Origin: Rhizobium skierniewicense
GTDB lineage: Bacteria > Pseudomonadota > Alphaproteobacteria > Rhizobiales > Rhizobiaceae
Length of the DNA: 64,000 bases
NCBI RefSeq assembly: GCF_014196515.1
Contig: NZ_JACIDV010000001.1
Coordinates: 124,001 to 188,000, forward strand
Direction of reading: 5' to 3'
Each line of letters begins with the position of its first letter. Position 1 is the stretch's first letter. Below are positions 61,767-64,000 of this stretch, in pieces. Under the pieces are notes generated by a model. It was not told the origin of the DNA. It saw only the letters and a list, made by a program, of their open reading frames with translations, and ran no database searches. A program made the position numbers and the translations under genes.

Positions 61767-63464
61767 GTGAACGACTATGAAATGCTCCGGGTAATCGAAT
61801 TTCTGGAAAAGACCCGGCGCCCCTTTCACGAGGTGATTGCCGGCTTCGACGAGGATCCCGTCTGGAAAATCGCGATCTTCCTGATCAAGGCCCACATTCA
61901 CAGCCAAAGTGTGGCGATCTCTACGCTCGGACAGGAATCCGGCTTGCCCTATGCTACCTCGATGAGGCTGATCAATCGCATGGTCGACAGCGGCTACATC
62001 ATCAAGGTACCGAAAGGCTCATCCGGCAAAACCTTCTCGCTACAACCAAGCGAAAAGCTGCTGCAGTCCTTCCAGGCCTATGCCGGCAAGACAAAGTCCC
62101 TGCTGGCGCAGACGCTCGGCTTGCGCAGTGGCGAGCAGGAGGACGACTACTACTTCGGCGGCACCCCTCTCGGCTCGCACATCATTCCGCCCATGCGACT
62201 GGTGCAGAAGCGGGTGGAATCCCACATCGAGTTGCGCTTCCTTCTCAATGACGACAACTACTTTTCCGCAATGCGCAACATGTGGGCCGACTTCCGCAAC
62301 AATCTCGCCTCGCGGAAGAACTTCGAGCTTCTGCCCCTGCCTGACCTCTATCGCCGTGTTCTGGAAAATCGCTCCAAACCGGTCTCGGATTACGACGTGC
62401 TCGCAATCAACATGCCTTGGCTCGGCGAGTTCGCAGAAAAGGATATCGTCCGGCCGATCGACGCACTGATCCAGAAAACCGGGATCAATCCACTCGATTT
62501 CCATCCCTCCATCTGGTCGACCGCGCACTGGAACGGCCGGGACTACGGCGTTCCCGGCTATTGCACGGTCGAGATTCTGGCGGCTCGAAAGGACTTGTTC
62601 GCCGATGCCGGGCTGGATTTCCCCCGCAAATTCGAGGATGTCCTCTCCGCCGGACGCTCCTTCCATGCGCCGCAGAACGGCATGTACGGGGCGGTTTGGG
62701 ACGGCGCGCGGGGCATGCCGATTGCCTCAAGCTTCCTGTTCTTTCTCGGCGCCTGCGGCCAGCCAGCAATTTCATTGAGACGATCACGGGCCGGTTTTAC
62801 GTTCGAAGGTGTCAATCTTGAGGAATTGCACTGCACCGTCGTGTCAGATGCGGGCCTTGCTGCACTAGATTTCATGCGCCGGCTGATGGAAATCTCGCCG
62901 CCGGACATTCTCAACATGGCTTGGGACAGAACGCTCGACGTCTTCATGAAGGGAAAGGCCAGTCTGGGCTATTTCTGGACCATGCGGGCTGCGCGGTTCG
63001 AATACGACGTCCAGTCCGTGGTCAAGCGGCGGGTCGAATACCTTCCGCAACCCGCAGGACCCGGTGGAACACGCGCCTCGCCGATCGGCGGCTTCCTGTT
63101 TTGCATTCCCTCAAACCTGCCGGAAGAACGGGTCGAACTTGCCGCAGACGCGATCGCATGGATGGCCTCGCGTGAGGCAATGAAAGCCCATGTGAAAAAC
63201 GGTTTTCCAATTGCCCCTCGCTTTTCTGTGAGTGCGGACCCAGAAGCGGCGGCCAGTTCGCCAATCGTGCGTTTCGTGGACCAATTGGCCAAGAAAAACC
63301 TGCTACACACCTGGCAGCGCCCCAACATTCCGCAATACGCCGCAATCGAACGGATCCTGGGCGAAGAGGTGCACGACGCCTTGTCGGGCATCAAAACAGA
63401 CAAGGCAGCGCTCGCGGACGTGGCAGACCGGATAAACCGAGAACTCAGGTCTCCTACCCATTAG
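61767..63464 (+). CDS. winged-helix regulator fused to a solute-binding (SBP_bac_1-like) domain
   Basis: Start at GTG 61767 (565 residues) with GGGAGG five bases upstream; ATG 61743 is in frame. Residues about 25-110 form a MarR-like winged helix (ISTLGQESGLPYATSMRLINRMVDSGYI). A linker leads to a domain of about 400 residues resembling extracellular sugar-binding proteins: RFLLNDDNYFSAMRNMWADF, DYDVLAINMPWLGEFAEKDIVRPID, STAHWNGRDYGVPGY, and a C-terminal AADAIAWMASREAMKAH. There is no signal peptide, so this looks like a cytoplasmic one-component regulator that senses its ligand with a binding-protein-type domain. It lies between a dehydrogenase and a new binding-protein gene. Confidence 0.8.
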   Translation: MNDYEMLRVIEFLEKTRRPFHEVIAGFDEDPVWKIAIFLIKAHIHSQSVAISTLGQESGLPYATSMRLINRMVDSGYIIKVPKGSSGKTFSLQPSEKLLQSFQAYAGKTKSLLAQTLGLRSGEQEDDYYFGGTPLGSHIIPPMRLVQKRVESHIELRFLLNDDNYFSAMRNMWADFRNNLASRKNFELLPLPDLYRRVLENRSKPVSDYDVLAINMPWLGEFAEKDIVRPIDALIQKTGINPLDFHPSIWSTAHWNGRDYGVPGYCTVEILAARKDLFADAGLDFPRKFEDVLSAGRSFHAPQNGMYGAVWDGARGMPIASSFLFFLGACGQPAISLRRSRAGFTFEGVNLEELHCTVVSDAGLAALDFMRRLMEISPPDILNMAWDRTLDVFMKGKASLGYFWTMRAARFEYDVQSVVKRRVEYLPQPAGPGGTRASPIGGFLFCIPSNLPEERVELAADAIAWMASREAMKAHVKNGFPIAPRFSVSADPEAAASSPIVRFVDQLAKKNLLHTWQRPNIPQYAAIERILGEEVHDALSGIKTDKAALADVADRINRELRSPTH

Positions 63465-63609
63465 GAGCCCCGTACCTCAGAGGCACGGCGCCACCAAGCT
63501 TACGGTCGCTGCAACCAGTTTATGCATCTGCATCTGAGTTGCGCGCAACGTTTAAGCTGTAAACCTTCCTTCTGTATTTTAGCAAAACGCCATAACGATG
63601 ATTCAAGAG

Positions 63610-63656
63610 CATGAAATATTTCATGAAAATCTAGTTTCATCAAAACTGGCATGAAA
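63610..63656 (+). promoter_or_regulatory. cluster of ATGAAA/TTTCAT half-sites upstream of the binding-protein gene
   Basis: Five half-sites in 47 bases: ATGAAA at 63611, TTTCAT at 63619, ATGAAA at 63623, TTTCAT at 63635 and ATGAAA at 63651. The first pair lies in a perfect 16-base palindrome (63610-63625). This looks like an operator array just before the next transport gene and just after the regulator gene. Confidence 0.55.
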
Positions 63657-63717
63657 AATGCCTATCATATCGCGACCGGGTTCGTGTCCGGCAATAACTC
63701 TAAAAAGAGGGAACGGT

Positions 63718-64000
63718 ATGACGCAGACTTCGAATAAGGCGACCCCAGTGGGTAGCCTTCGGAAATCCATTTTCGCCGGAGTGGCTTTGCTTGCCCTGAT
63801 TGCGTTTGGCAATAATACGGCCCTTGCTGCAGGTACGCTTCGGATTGGTATGACGGCATCCGACATCCCGTTGACCACGGGCCAGGCCGACCAGGGCGGC
63901 GAAGGCCAACGCTTCATGGGATACACGATCTACGATTCGCTGATTGAATGGGATTTGTCGAGCGCCGACAAACCTTCAGTCCTCACGCCGGGGCTTGCTA
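63718..64000 (+). CDS. ABC transporter substrate-binding protein, family 5 (3' end outside window)
   Basis: The ATG at 63718 has AGAGGGAA upstream; 94 codons are visible before the window ends. A signal peptide with an additional polar N-terminal region (MTQTSNKATPVGSLRKSIFA, then GVALLALIAFGNNTALAAG) is followed by TLRIGMTASDIPLTTGQADQ and YTIYDSLIEWDLSSADKPS, the start of an SBP_bac_5 domain. It probably opens a further dipeptide-type transporter operon controlled by the regulator at 61767. Confidence 0.8.
   Translation, partial: MTQTSNKATPVGSLRKSIFAGVALLALIAFGNNTALAAGTLRIGMTASDIPLTTGQADQGGEGQRFMGYTIYDSLIEWDLSSADKPSVLTPGLA

Overview
The window reads as an alphaproteobacterial accessory-metabolism region, most likely from Rhizobiaceae (Agrobacterium/Rhizobium/Sinorhizobium group). 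This rests on gene content: an agp-like alpha-galactoside locus, an amide-utilisation operon with an ANTAR regulator, a LOV protein carrying an HWE-type dimerisation segment, a GH144-type glucanase, and many ABC/TRAP uptake operons each with its own regulator. I saw no transposase, integrase, phage gene, CRISPR array, tRNA or rRNA. Nearly everything is catabolic uptake plus enzymes, as on a rhizobial secondary chromosome or megaplasmid.

Layout. (1) 1-1.4 kb: 3' end of a GH81-like beta-1,3-glucanase and a small methyltransferase. (2) 1.7-11.8 kb: alpha-galactoside-type locus with a divergent AraC regulator, GH4 glycosidase, oligosaccharide-binding protein, two permeases, a double ATPase and a second GH4 enzyme; the two GH4 proteins differ at the specificity motif (CHGV versus CHSV). 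(3) 12.2-12.9 kb: lone SDR dehydrogenase. (4) 13.0-22.6 kb: short-chain amide operon with AmiC-like sensor, ANTAR antiterminator, urea/amide-type ABC transporter (five genes), formamidase and a tandem nitrilase-fold protein whose second half has lost its catalytic triad. A TTGACA box and two candidate ANTAR-type hairpins precede it. (5) 22.6-27.7 kb: small conserved protein, tiny lipoprotein, PhoP/PhoQ-like two-component system divergent from an OB-fold membrane protein, then a LOV protein with a degenerate kinase domain and a single-domain response regulator. (6) 27.9-34.1 kb: LysR regulator, TRAP transporter, DUF2848 protein and amidase. (7) 34.2-37.3 kb: DUF2254 membrane protein and GntP-type permease. 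(8) 37.8-47.3 kb: GH144-like glucanase, dipeptide-family ABC transporter, mannonate-dehydratase-like enzyme and beta-propeller lactonase. (9) 47.6-60.4 kb, all minus strand: a sugar-type ABC transporter including an 833-residue ATPase-permease fusion, a ketopantoate-reductase-like enzyme, and a hydroxyquinol branch (Dabb protein, maleylacetate reductase, hydroxyquinol 1,2-dioxygenase) merged with polyol-type dehydrogenases (two MDR enzymes, Gfo/Idh/MocA, YciI). (10) 60.8-64 kb, plus strand: a 6PGDH-family dehydrogenase, an unusual HTH plus solute-binding-domain regulator, and the start of another family-5 binding protein behind a cluster of ATGAAA half-sites.

The most interesting region is 52-64 kb. 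A sugar/cyclitol-type transporter and polyol dehydrogenases sit in line with enzymes that open hydroxyquinol, yet no aromatic hydroxylase or decarboxylase is visible. One reading is a route that makes an aromatic triol from a (deoxy)cyclitol and then cleaves it. Three small ORFs with good ribosome-binding sites are threaded through this strand.
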